In this document: positions 34,568 through 44,387 of the stretch, piece by piece
Numbering within the stretch: position 1 is the stretch's first letter
How the letters are laid out: every line of letters starts with the position of its first letter
Assembly: GCF_000226095.1 (NCBI RefSeq)
Contig: NC_016476.1
Coordinates: 868,001-932,000 of the forward strand
From: Thermothelomyces thermophilus ATCC 42464
Taxonomy: Eukaryota; Ascomycota; Sordariomycetes; Sordariales; Chaetomiaceae
Reading direction: 5' to 3'
DNA: 64,000 nt
Notes under the pieces: generated by a model
What the model saw: only the letters and a program-made list of their open reading frames with translations
What the model was told of the DNA's origin: nothing
Databases searched by the model: none
Position numbers and translations under genes: made by a program

Positions 34568-37500
34568 ATGGCGCGGATACACAATAGAGGGAAAGCCAAT
34601 GGAGCCGTGGGGGTGGATAGCATCAATGCCAACTCGACGGCATCCGTCGACAAGGCCGAGAAGCTAGCCAGCAAAGCAAAGCCCAAGCCAGTCCCGCTCA
34701 AGCTGAAACCGACAAAGGCTGACCGGAAAGGCGTTGCCAATGCCTTCGAACGACATGCCCAGGTCATCCACGCCAAGGTAGAACCACCGGCGAGCCAGGC
34801 CGGTGCGGGTACCGCTCCGAGACGATGGGGCAAGCTCAGCACCGTCCTGAAGACACTGCGGTCAAATGGTAATATGGAGCCCGCAAACCCCAGCAATAAG
34901 GTTGAGCGGCATGCTAATGGCGAGCTCCAGATTGGAAGACCCTGAAGACAATGATACTGAAAAAAGTGAAGGGCGAGCTTTTGACGGACGACAAGACCAT
35001 GCTCATGGAGCACATCATTCAGCTCGTCTCGAACCTGCCCAGCGACTCGAAACTCCGGGTTGAACTGACCAACAACTTCCTGAGCGAGCTCTGGTCCTCG
35101 TTGGAGCACCCGCCTCCCCGGTATCTCAGTGACAAGTACAAGTACCGCCAAGCTGACGGCTCGTACAATGTGCGTCGCTCCCCACGCCAGCGTTGCTCGC
35201 GATTCTGACCATCGGCAGAACATCATGTTTCCGCAGCTCGGCGCGGCCGGATCAGTATATGCGCGTTCCGTGAACGCCAGCGTCTTGCGACCGGGCGCGC
35301 TGCCGGATCCGAACCTGATCTACGACTCTGTCATGAAGCGGACCGAGTACAAAAAGCATCCGAACAACGTGTCGAGCATTCTCTGGTACTGGGCGAGCAT
35401 CATCATCCATGGTAAGCTAGAGACAGACGATAGCCTTTTCCAAGGACCGAATTCCTGATCGATTTTGCAGACTTGTTCTGGACAGATCACAAGGACATGA
35501 ACCGATCCAAGACGTCCTCCTACCTGGACCTGTCTCCCCTTTACGGCAGCAACCAGGAGATGCAGGATACCATCCGGACGTTCAAGGACGGCAAGCTCAA
35601 GCCCGACTGTTTTGCCGACAAGCGTCTGCTCGGAATGCCCCCCGGCGTCGGCGTGTTGCTGATCATGTTCAACCGCGTTCACAACTACGTCTGCGACAAT
35701 CTCATTGCCATCAACGAGGACGGCAAATTTACACCGGCATCTCCGAATCTTACAGGAGAGGAGGCGGCGACCGCTTGGAAACGGTACGACAACGACCTCT
35801 TCCAGACCGCTCGCTTGATCACCTCGGGTCTGTACATCAACATCACCTTGTTGGACTACGTGCGGAACATTGTCAACGTGAGTAATTATTAATTAGTCCA
35901 AACTACGATTTCCAATTCGTCGCACCGCTAATTAACATGAACAGCTGAACCGCGTCGACACGACTTGGACCTTGGATCCTCGCCAAGATACCGGCATCGA
36001 TGTCGGGACCAGCAAGGGTGCCGAGCGCGGCACGGGCAATATCGTGTCTGCCGAGTTCAACCTCTGCTACAGATGGCACAGCTGCGTCTCGGAGAAGGAC
36101 GACAAGTGGATCGAGGAGTTCTACTACGACTTGTTTGGCAAACCGGGCTCCGAGGTTACCGTTCAAGACCTCATCATGGGCTTCGCCAAGTTCGAGAGCA
36201 GGCTTCCCGAGGACCCCCTCGAGCGCCCGTTCAACGGGTTCAAGAGAGGACCTGATGGCAAGTTCGACGACGACGACCTGGTGGAATGCATCACGTCCGC
36301 CATCGAGGATTGTGCCGGCTCCTTTGGTGCGCGGAACGTTCCCGCATCGATGCGCGCCATTGAGATTCTGGGCATCATCCAAGGCCGCAAGTGGAACGTT
36401 GCTGGCCTGAATGAGTTCAGGAGACACTTTGGCCTCAAGCCCTACGAGACGTTCGAGGACATCAACTCGGATCCCGGCGTTGCCGAGGCGCTACGCCGTC
36501 TGTACGACCATCCCGACTTCGTGGAACTCTACCCGGGCCTGGTCGCCGAGGAGCACAAGCAGCCCATGGTTCCCGGTGTCGGCATTGCGCCGACTTACAC
36601 CATCTCCCGTGTCGTCTTGTCGGATGCTGTCTGCCTCGTCCGCGGCGACCGTCACTACACCGTCGATTACAATGCCCGCAACCTCACTAACTGGGGCTAC
36701 AACGACGTCCAGTATGACCTCAGTATCAATCACGGCTGTGTGTTCTACAAGTTGTTCATCCGGGCCTTCCCGCATCACTTCAAGTACAACTCGGTCTATG
36801 CGCACTATCCGATGGTGGTCCCCGCGGAGACCCAGAAGATCTTGAAGGACCTCAAGCGCGATCACCTGTTCGACTTTAGCCGTCCGACGCGCATCGCCCA
36901 GGACGTCGAGTGCACATCGGTCGAGGCGGCCCGACGGGTGTTTGCCAGCCCAGACAAGTACAAGCCGTCGTGGCATGCCAGCGTTGACGCCCTTGCCCCC
37001 GAGGGCAAGTCCAAGCTGTCGGCCGACGCCGCTATCCACGACCGCCACCGGCGCGAAGTCAGCCAGCCGTTGGCCACTGCTGACTTTGTATCTCAAGTCA
37101 AGGCATTCTATGCCACAGTGACGGAGCAGTTGCTTGACAGCCAGAGCTATCATCTTGGCGGCCTCAAGCTCGCGGATCTTGTCCGCGACATTGGCAATAT
37201 CGCGCCCACCCGCTTCGTCTCCGCGCTGTTTAACCTGCCGTTGCAGACCGAGGACAACCCCAAGGGCATCTACCGCGAGCATGAGCTATACGTCGTGCTA
37301 TCTGTCATCGCGGAGGCCGTCTTCACCAACCCCGATCCGGTCAAGAAATTCCCCTTGTTCGAAGCAGCCAAGACGGTGGCAGCACAGCTGGCCTCCGCGG
37401 TTGAGCGGACCGTCAAGAACCCGAAGGCGAAGAAGAAGGACCCGCTGAGCACGTATGGCGCCCGGCTCATCAAAGGCCTGTCTAAGGCCGGCCTTAACAC

Positions 37501-38302
37501 TCACGACATCACCTGGGGCCACGTCTTGACTTCCAGCGCGGCTATTGCCCCGTACCAGGCCAAACTTGTAAGCACCCTGACCCTCTCATGTTTCAATCTC
37601 TGGTGCTAATAATAATAATAAAACCTTTGCCCAGTTCGCCGAAGCTGTCGACTTCTACCTCTCGCCCCGCGGCGCCCCTTATCTGGAGGCAGTCCGGTCT
37701 CTCGCCGCCCAGCCGGCGTCCGAGCAGGCCGATTCCCTTCTGCTAGGCTACGCTCTTGAAGCTGTCCGCCTCTCAGGGTCCACAAAGCTGCACTTTGAGG
37801 CCACCGCGGCCGACTCGCTCCCTGCAGAGGACGGGACCCAGATTCAAGTCCAACCGGGCGACCGCATCGCCGTTACATCCGTAAGCGCGCCCCGTCTTCT
37901 CTCTCGTTGAAGCTCTTTTTCTTCCCCGTCCGTCCGCAGGTTAATAGTGCGAAGGATCGATTTTGCTGACAACTGATATTACATTACCTCTTCCAGTCCG
38001 CCGCCTCCGACTCGGAGGTCGATCCCTCGCGCCCCCGCGAGAGCTACGTCCACCTCGCGGGCCTGCCCAACAGCTCGTTCCTGGGCACCCGCGAGATCGG
38101 CTACGCCGCGCTGACCGCGATGTTCCGCGCGCTCTTCAGGCGCCCCAACCTCCGGCGCGCCCCGGGCCCGCAGGGCGAGCTGAGGAGGGTCGTCGGCGTC
38201 GACGGCGCCAGCCCCGGTGCCGTCGAGTATCTGCGCGAGGACTGGGGCGTCAAGGGCCCGTGGCCGGTCACGATGAAGGTCTGCTGGGATGAGAATGTCT
38301 GA
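34568..38302 (+). CDS. Ppo-type fatty-acid dioxygenase with degenerate P450 domain (PpoC-like), seven exons
   Basis: Animal-peroxidase-like heme dioxygenase that oxygenates linoleate to hydroperoxides, precursors of the psi factors that tune sexual and asexual development. Exons: 34568-34868, 34931-35169, 35219-35411, 35471-35877, 35945-37567, 37635-37880, 37997-38302. All are in phase and give 1104 aa, the usual Ppo length. The distal heme His is in IIIHDLFWTD (about 244); the catalytic Tyr422 and proximal His425 are in AEFNLCYRWH. The C-terminal P450-like domain keeps an ExxR-like ALEAVRL, but where the heme-thiolate CLG motif should be it reads LPNSSFLG (Phe about 1031), so no thiolate ligand. 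Loss of this cysteine is known for PpoC-type 10R-dioxygenases, which lack the diol-synthase step. I therefore expect a hydroperoxide-only enzyme; orthology to ppoC itself is not proven. Confidence 0.92.
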
Positions 38303-38829
38303 ATCCCGGCGGCAGAATGGACACGGAGGTGTGTGGCTTTGGTGGTTGTACGTAATGTTATGTGGGCGGAAGTGTTGTGCAGAAACGGGGTGGATCTGTT
38401 GTTGTAATTAGGATACGGTAATTAATCATTTATCGTAGGAGTGTAGTAGGGCAGATGCAGGGGAAGTTGATACCAATTTTTTTTAAATTCTTGATAACCC
38501 GAATTTTGCAATAATTAATCACTTTCTGGAATGAGTTACATACGCGGTGGTTAAAAGTTGGGATCCTTTTGCAAGTACTGTCGGCCGCCGCCGCCGCTCC
38601 CTTCCGCATCGATCTGCAGTTGTGCTGAAAAGTTTTCCATAACACTGCAGTGAAACCCCGGGTCGTCCACGTCGCTGAAACCGGTCTTTAGCAGCTGGTG
38701 CGGTCTAAGTACATCACAAGTGAAAAAGGAGGGCCAGCGTGCTGGGTCCAGGTGGCTGCGTAACACTTTGAGCAAAGCGAAATAATCGATAGTATGGACC
38801 AGAATCCTGGAGTGGAAATGCAAAAGTTA
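38303..38829. other. Intergenic between Ppo gene and tRNA
   Basis: 3' flank of the dioxygenase gene. Nothing recognised beyond AT-rich words near 38465-38520 that may serve as terminator or polyadenylation sequence. Confidence 0.4.
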
Positions 38830-38901
38830 AGGTCCTACCCGGAATCGAACCGGGGTTGCCGGAATCAGAATCCGGAGTGATAACCGCTACACTATAGAAC
38901 C
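38830..38901 (-). tRNA. tRNA-Gln (anticodon CUG)
   Basis: The minus strand reads GGTTCTATAG at the 5' end and TAGGACCT at the 3' end, which pair as a 7-bp acceptor stem with one G-T pair. The anticodon stem is CCGGA/TCCGG with loop TTCTGAT, giving anticodon CTG. The T-arm holds the B box GGTTCGATTCC and the D-arm holds the A box TAGTGTAGCGG. 72 nt, no intron, no encoded CCA. Confidence 0.95.
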
Positions 38902-39731
38902 GTTTAACCATTGTTGGGAGACAGAGCGGATTTTGGTCCTGATATACTCAAAGCAAACGTCTCATCCAATTTCGTCATTTGACCGGCAAGAACGTGGAAT
39001 TGTCAGTCGTCGATCTTTACAACGCAATGCGCTTGTGATCTTGGGGAGGCAGGAACTTAGATCTCACTCGTCACTTATGTGGAGGCTGTACAGGGAATTC
39101 ATGTTTGCTGGCACAGTAAGGAATGCATCACAGCAGACGGTGCTCCAGGCCCATTAATCTGAATCAAACTGTCGGTGATAGAGATGATGAAATCGAAAAG
39201 TCGCCGTCTGGAACTCATTTGCCCCCGGCGTTTCGTCGTGCCGCTCCCGGTATGTACCGTACACTCATTGGACCAATGGTTATTGATAGCATCCCCGCTA
39301 CAGGACAACATGACCATGTGTAACAACAGAGAACACCCGTATGTCTCGCCACATCCCGCGAAATCAGGTTTTTGGAGCACCCATAGCCAGAGGTTTGAAC
39401 TACATGGCCGAGTCAGAGACTGTGTGACTGCATCGTTGTACCATTGGCTTCAAACACGGCAATCCGACATTTGGATCTGATCTGTAATTAGGTAGGTACA
39501 GTCTCATTCGAAACCGGCTTCCGGTCTTCTAGGCATGGATTTTCTTCTAGATACACAGACAACATGTTGAGACACTAGAGCTTCCGATCCCATCCGCGGT
39601 TGTTGGTAAGTTTCCGTTCCGTTAGGAGAGTCCGGTTTAAGTCTATAAATCCCGCTAGCAGTACGGTACAGTACTAACGACCCGTAGACGAAATAAATAA
39701 CCGACGAAAAAATGACTCTCAGGAGATCACC
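38902..39731. other. Intergenic upstream of tRNA gene
   Basis: About 830 bp with small overlapping frames only; nothing recognised. Confidence 0.4.
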
Positions 39732-40334
39732 ATGCGTCTCAGCAACCTTAAACGCAAATTCCTCTTGGGCGAGGGCGGTTGCAACGATGCCTGCAGATCT
39801 ATACAGCTCGGGACTCTGATGCAGAAAATGCACAGCCTCAAGCTACTGGATCGCAATTTGGGTCAGCCTCTCCAAGATGGCATGAGTCTTTCGGAGTTTA
39901 TAGGCCGTGTCCGAGGGATAGAGCCCCCAACTTGCTACGGGAATTCTTCAGACTGTACCAACTCCCATCGCGACAACTCCCTCTCCAATTGTTGTTGTTT
40001 GAAGCCCCACAGATGCACGAGATCCCCCAAACTATCGGGCGGGGCATCCGGGGGTGGACTTTTTGGCAGCGGGGCGTCCCCCGACCCATCCGGTTCGGCA
40101 CCCGCCGCGTCGTTATTCGGCAGAACATCGCACAGGCCATCGGGCGGGGCATCCGGGGGTGGGCTATTTGCAAAACCACTCGGCGACGTGTCCAGCAAGC
40201 TTTTTTTTTTTGGCAAATCATTCGATGAGAGTTCGAGCGTGCTTGAAGAACGTGTCCAGACTTTCATAAGGAGAGTAGAACATTGCTTCTGGTGGGATTC
40301 TAGAAAGAATGAAACTTTGAGTTGGAATCAATGA
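39732..40334 (+). other. Possible gene fragment with GLFG-like Gly/Ser/Phe repeats
   Basis: An open frame of 200 codons. In its second half PSGGASGGGLF occurs (first copy LSGGASGGGLFG) twice, with ASLFGR between and KLFFFGKSF after, like the FG/GLFG repeats of nucleoporins and of several disordered fungal proteins. The underlying DNA has two copies of a GC-rich segment about 110 bp apart. The first half shows no family signal, and competing frames are open, so this may be the remnant of a larger gene or a chance frame over a DNA repeat. It ends shortly before the minus-strand ankyrin gene. Confidence 0.3.
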
Positions 40335-40509
40335 GATAGAGATTGCGGAAACAGACATAAAGGAGATTGAAAAGTTATTAGCAGATGAGTTCTGCATCCC
40401 TCCTTGCGCCATCGTATCCCGAATGTATGCCCAGCTGCTGGTGTATAGACCCGGGCATGTAGGTAGAGAACCTGATTTCTGGTAGCTCCTTCAAGAGAGA
40501 CTCTCCCAG

Positions 40510-43458
40510 CTACTCCATTGGAGGATATTCGAAATTGTAAGTGAGGTACATCTCTTCTGGGCGATCCACCAAGGTGAGTTTCCCCATTTCTCTCAAGGTG
40601 ACAGAAACCGGATCATCGATTGTTGCTGGAGGTTCTCTCCGTTTCTTAGTTCGCCACAACGCCGAGTCTATTAGTTGTCGCTCTATGGTGGGTTGAATGT
40701 TCTGGTCGATGAAACAGAGTAAACAGCCGCAATCTCGGAGTTCTCGAGGCACAGGAAGCTCCTTCACAGGCCCGGATGGGGCGGGTTTTCTCTGTTTTCT
40801 GACTCGGAGACTTGTTTCTTTGAAGTTCTCCTTTAAGGGATCTCGGAGGACTCGGCCGGTGTCGCGCAGTGCTTTCAATCCGCTTTCTGAAAGTGGTTTT
40901 CGGGTGACGTTGTTTACGTCTGCCTTGTGTTTTACCAGGAGCGAGACGATTTCGGGCGTAAAGGTTTCATCCAGCGGGAAGTCAATGACGGCACCTTTCC
41001 TCAGAAGAAGGGTGGTAACGTAAAGGTCGCCACAGTGGCATGCCGATTCCAACGCACTCCGAACCCCGAAATTCCTCCCGGGAGCGTTAACGTCGGCACC
41101 TCTGGCAAGAAGCAGGTTGATAACGTTGATCTTGCAATGGTTGTGACATGCTCGTTCCAGCGCGGTGTGCCGTTCTCGAAAGTTAATATCCGCTCCACTG
41201 TCCAGCAACAACGCTACCACCGCCTCGTGACCCGCGGCAGATGCTTCGTGAAGTGCAGTGCCGGTATATAGTTTTTCTGAGATGTCGCAGTGGGCCTGCT
41301 TCCGTTTCAATACGGTGAGCAGCATCTCAACGACATCTCGATGCCCAGCTGCAGCCGCGAGTTCCAACGGGGTGCCAGAGAATCTCCTCATGTTAACGTC
41401 GGCGTCTGCATCTAGCAGTAGCTTCACGACTGTGCCGTGGCCGCGTCTACATGCTGCCGCTAGCGGGGTGCCATAGAATCCCGTGAAAGCGTCGATATTG
41501 GCACCAATGGCAAGAAGATTCCTGACCATCTGCTCGTTTCCTTCTTCAGCAGCTTTGTAAGCGGCCATGCTGGCGAGTGATCGTTTCACATCTACCACGT
41601 TTTCGAACATGTATTCTTTGCCCCAAATATGAAGTATTATAGGGTCTGAGCTGGTACTGCTGCTGAAATGGTTGCGGGGTCTGTTTTCCCAGGTTAACGT
41701 GACTCCCTCGTGGTGTCGATCATCGTCTGAAATGATGCTGAGCTGGCTATTATATGCAGTCGCTTGCTGGCTCTTGTCCTCTGCACTGTGCCAGTGTTCG
41801 TCAACACTGTATTGATTCCAGTCATCCAAGTTGGATATGGGTTTGGGCGACAGGAGGGCCTCCAACCACGATCTGATCTTGGTGTTCAACTCTATCGTTC
41901 TGTCTCGTTTCTTGCCGCTAGCTCCTGGCGTCGTAGGGTACCCGAACTTGTTCGGCATGAAGTCCTGGTTATTAAGTTTGGTTATTGCGGCGACGACGTC
42001 TTCTGGTGCTCTTGCCAGCCACTCGGTGTAAGTCATATGCATTAGCTGACTTCGATCCAGACCCGACTTCTGGTCGATCCATGTGCGAGCAGCGATTTCC
42101 GCAGCCGGGTCATCGGCAACGACGAGCTGGCACTGCGGATATAACCCTCCGTGTATGGCTCGTAGCTTGGCTGCAAGGCCCTTCTCGCCGTCATCCCAGC
42201 GCACCAGCCTCGACGTCTCGTGCCACGCCTTATACTCCCCTTTCGGCGTTATAACGTCGGGCAACCGCGTACAGGATGAAAACAACAGTTTTGGATATCT
42301 CTTTCGTAGTTCCACGCTCACATCGATCATGGCCCGGTCGACGCGGCTGTCGAAGATCACGCCTTCGTCTGTCAGTAACTCTCCGTTTAAGGGATTTCTT
42401 GCCGTTTTGTTAATAATGTCGTATCCCAACCCGAGTCCGCTGTGGACGATTTCCAGTATGAAGTTGTAGGAGTTAACCCCCACTCCAACAAAAGATAAGA
42501 CTTGATTCATGAAGGTGTGGCGGATATGTTCGTAACTGTTTCTGTCCCCTTGAGGATCATCAACGGGTGGCGTTGCCCGCGCAAGTTTGACCAAATACTT
42601 GGCGAAGAATACCATGATCAGCGGGGGGAAGACATGCAGATGCCTTATTTCGAAATAGTTGCTGCCATATGCCTCCACAGACTTCTTCTTGACATCTTCG
42701 TGCAGATCATTGAAAGATTTGTAGTGCTTATTGTAGCCCTTCAGAATCGTTGAACGGAACAACTCCCAACCCTTGCTGCGGTGTACGCCCTGGCGATCTT
42801 TGTACAGCAAGGACACCTTGGAAATGTGATAAGAGTAGTAGGCGATTGCCTTGGCAAAATCTTGTTCCCTGAGGTCGATTTGTAGTGTAATCCCGGATGG
42901 TTTTTGGCTTTCTCTCCACATGATATCGAATAGACTGGGGATCTTGCCGTCGGTTTCCAGGTATGAAGTAGCGAAATCTGATTGTTTGCTGGTCAAGTCT
43001 GGGTTCTTCGCTTCCCTCTCAACTCTCCGCGTCACCAGGCTTGTCTTGAGAATCTCGTGGATAGGATAGAACTCCCAAGGCTGTACTTTCGAAGTGACGC
43101 GGCTTGGATTCTTGTCATGGGCTACAAAAGCCTTGTCGAGCTGTTCCAAGACGAAGGCATCGACCTCGTGAAGAAATAGACCATGGCGTATTCCATTATC
43201 AATAGCGGCAACTGAATTGTCGACGATTCCCGAGGCACGCTCGTAGAGCCCACGATGACAGAATACATAACCAAAGTTGTGAGTTGGTGTGATAGGCCCG
43301 GGTAGTCGTGGGTCGAGTAGATTGCGAGGGCAATAAAGCTTCTTTTGCTCTGCCCATTTATATCCTGAGGGAAGTTCCGGATCCATTCGATGATGGTTGA
43401 ATAATCTGGAGACGGATGCTGGATGAGCGATCTCAGAGAACGCATTTTCTTGCTCCAT
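40510..43458 (-). CDS. GDPD-like phosphodiesterase domain fused to ankyrin repeats
   Basis: Single exon, 982 aa, start at 43458 in good context (AAAATGG). Residues about 62-120 resemble the start of the glycerophosphodiester phosphodiesterase fold: CHRG (His68), NSVAAIDNGI, HEVD (Glu98, Asp100) and VAHD (His114). These are the catalytic and metal-binding positions of GDPD and related phospholipase-D toxins. Residues about 120-560 could complete the barrel (IFDSRVDRAMIDVSVELRKR, LVVADDPAAEIAARTWIDQ). About 640-860 hold roughly seven ankyrin repeats (GTPLAAACRRGHGTVVKLLL, GTALHEASAAGHEAVVALLL). The C-terminal 120 residues are basic, then Cys-containing (CGCLLCFID). No nucleotide-binding domain, signal peptide or TM. 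The protein is read away from the HET gene. A recognition/effector role is inferred; lipid hydrolysis is likely only if the barrel is complete. Confidence 0.82.
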   Translation of the reverse strand: MEQENAFSEIAHPASVSRLFNHHRMDPELPSGYKWAEQKKLYCPRNLLDPRLPGPITPTHNFGYVFCHRGLYERASGIVDNSVAAIDNGIRHGLFLHEVDAFVLEQLDKAFVAHDKNPSRVTSKVQPWEFYPIHEILKTSLVTRRVEREAKNPDLTSKQSDFATSYLETDGKIPSLFDIMWRESQKPSGITLQIDLREQDFAKAIAYYSYHISKVSLLYKDRQGVHRSKGWELFRSTILKGYNKHYKSFNDLHEDVKKKSVEAYGSNYFEIRHLHVFPPLIMVFFAKYLVKLARATPPVDDPQGDRNSYEHIRHTFMNQVLSFVGVGVNSYNFILEIVHSGLGLGYDIINKTARNPLNGELLTDEGVIFDSRVDRAMIDVSVELRKRYPKLLFSSCTRLPDVITPKGEYKAWHETSRLVRWDDGEKGLAAKLRAIHGGLYPQCQLVVADDPAAEIAARTWIDQKSGLDRSQLMHMTYTEWLARAPEDVVAAITKLNNQDFMPNKFGYPTTPGASGKKRDRTIELNTKIRSWLEALLSPKPISNLDDWNQYSVDEHWHSAEDKSQQATAYNSQLSIISDDDRHHEGVTLTWENRPRNHFSSSTSSDPIILHIWGKEYMFENVVDVKRSLASMAAYKAAEEGNEQMVRNLLAIGANIDAFTGFYGTPLAAACRRGHGTVVKLLLDADADVNMRRFSGTPLELAAAAGHRDVVEMLLTVLKRKQAHCDISEKLYTGTALHEASAAGHEAVVALLLDSGADINFRERHTALERACHNHCKINVINLLLARGADVNAPGRNFGVRSALESACHCGDLYVTTLLLRKGAVIDFPLDETFTPEIVSLLVKHKADVNNVTRKPLSESGLKALRDTGRVLRDPLKENFKETSLRVRKQRKPAPSGPVKELPVPRELRDCGCLLCFIDQNIQPTIERQLIDSALWRTKKRREPPATIDDPVSVTLREMGKLTLVDRPEEMYLTYNFEYPPME

Positions 43459-44387
43459 TTTGCTGGTCTATCTTTCTTCGTGGAAGACTTGGTGAAGATG
43501 CCTTATTTGAATGAGAGGATGAAGCCCAAGGGCGGTAGTTGAATGACGTCTTTGGCGGTGAGTCTGATATAATTATAGGCTGTTGTTGATCGCGGGCTAG
43601 AGATATGAATGGCGGGTAAAGATGTTGGTGCGCTTACTTCATAGGAAAAACACTAGGATGATTCCGCAGGGAAAAGTTTGTTGGTTCTGGTTGATTTATA
43701 GGACCTACACGTGGTGGATAAAGTTGGCGCTCAAATAGTCTGATATCTTTCGGGCTTACATAGTAAGCTGACATCTTGGCAAACATCCGCGCGTGCGGGA
43801 GCCTTGCTGTTTCTGTGTTGCGGGATCTGCACTTTGCGGCTGAATTCTGCATGCCTGCCCAATTGTAATCTGCCCATATTAGGATGCACTGCCTAGGATG
43901 CACTGCCTAGGGATGCACTGCCTAGGCATTTTAGGATGCACTGCCCAGACATTTTAGGTTCACCAAAATCTTGGGGGCAGAAATGTTGGACCGGCCCTTT
44001 CCGTGCGTGAGGGTGTGGAGATAAGGTCTAATTACCGATTTCAGGACGGGCACTGGCGCTGTAGCTTGCATGCACGCATGATCAGTGACCAGGGAGTGGC
44101 GGTTACACAACTGCGCGGTTGCCCCTGCCGCCATGTCAGCCAATGTCGTCTGGATACTTGCATGTAAATGCATCTGCAAAGGTCGGTATCTGAACTTGCA
44201 GGCGACCGAGGGGGCAATGCAACATAAACGGCCTCCGCGGCATCCTGACAGAATGGTTGCCTTAATATTTGCGGCTTCAATGTTATGAATGTCCCTCGCT
44301 CCCTCTTGCGAATCGCCAGAAACCTACTTCACACATGGGACATATCACCTTACCTTTGCGTTACTCGTTTAAACCATATTGACAACC
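43459..44387. promoter_or_regulatory. Shared divergent region between GDPD-ankyrin and HET genes
   Basis: 930 bp between the two divergent start codons. It contains a cluster of short direct repeats (next entry). No further gene is supported; the small frames here lack domain signals. Confidence 0.5.
43881..43957. repeat. Tandem repeat of GGATGCACTGCCTA, about four copies
   Basis: Four imperfect copies of a GATGCACTGCC(T/C)AG unit occur within 77 bp, the last two followed by CATTTTAGG or ACATTTTAGG spacers. It sits midway between the two divergent genes. Confidence 0.85.

Noticed and set aside
34501-35226. 241-codon minus-strand open frame
   Set aside because: Opposite to Ppo exons 1-2, whose splice structure and family sequence are clear.
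36491-37282. 263-codon minus-strand open frame
   Set aside because: Antisense to the dioxygenase exon 5; no family signal.
38714-38911. Small minus-strand open frame reading MVKRFYSVAVITPDSD...
   Set aside because: It is the tRNA-Gln gene read as protein; cloverleaf and promoter boxes explain the sequence.
43881-43957. CRISPR-like array
   Set aside because: Units are direct tandem repeats without unique spacers of constant length, and the DNA is fungal.
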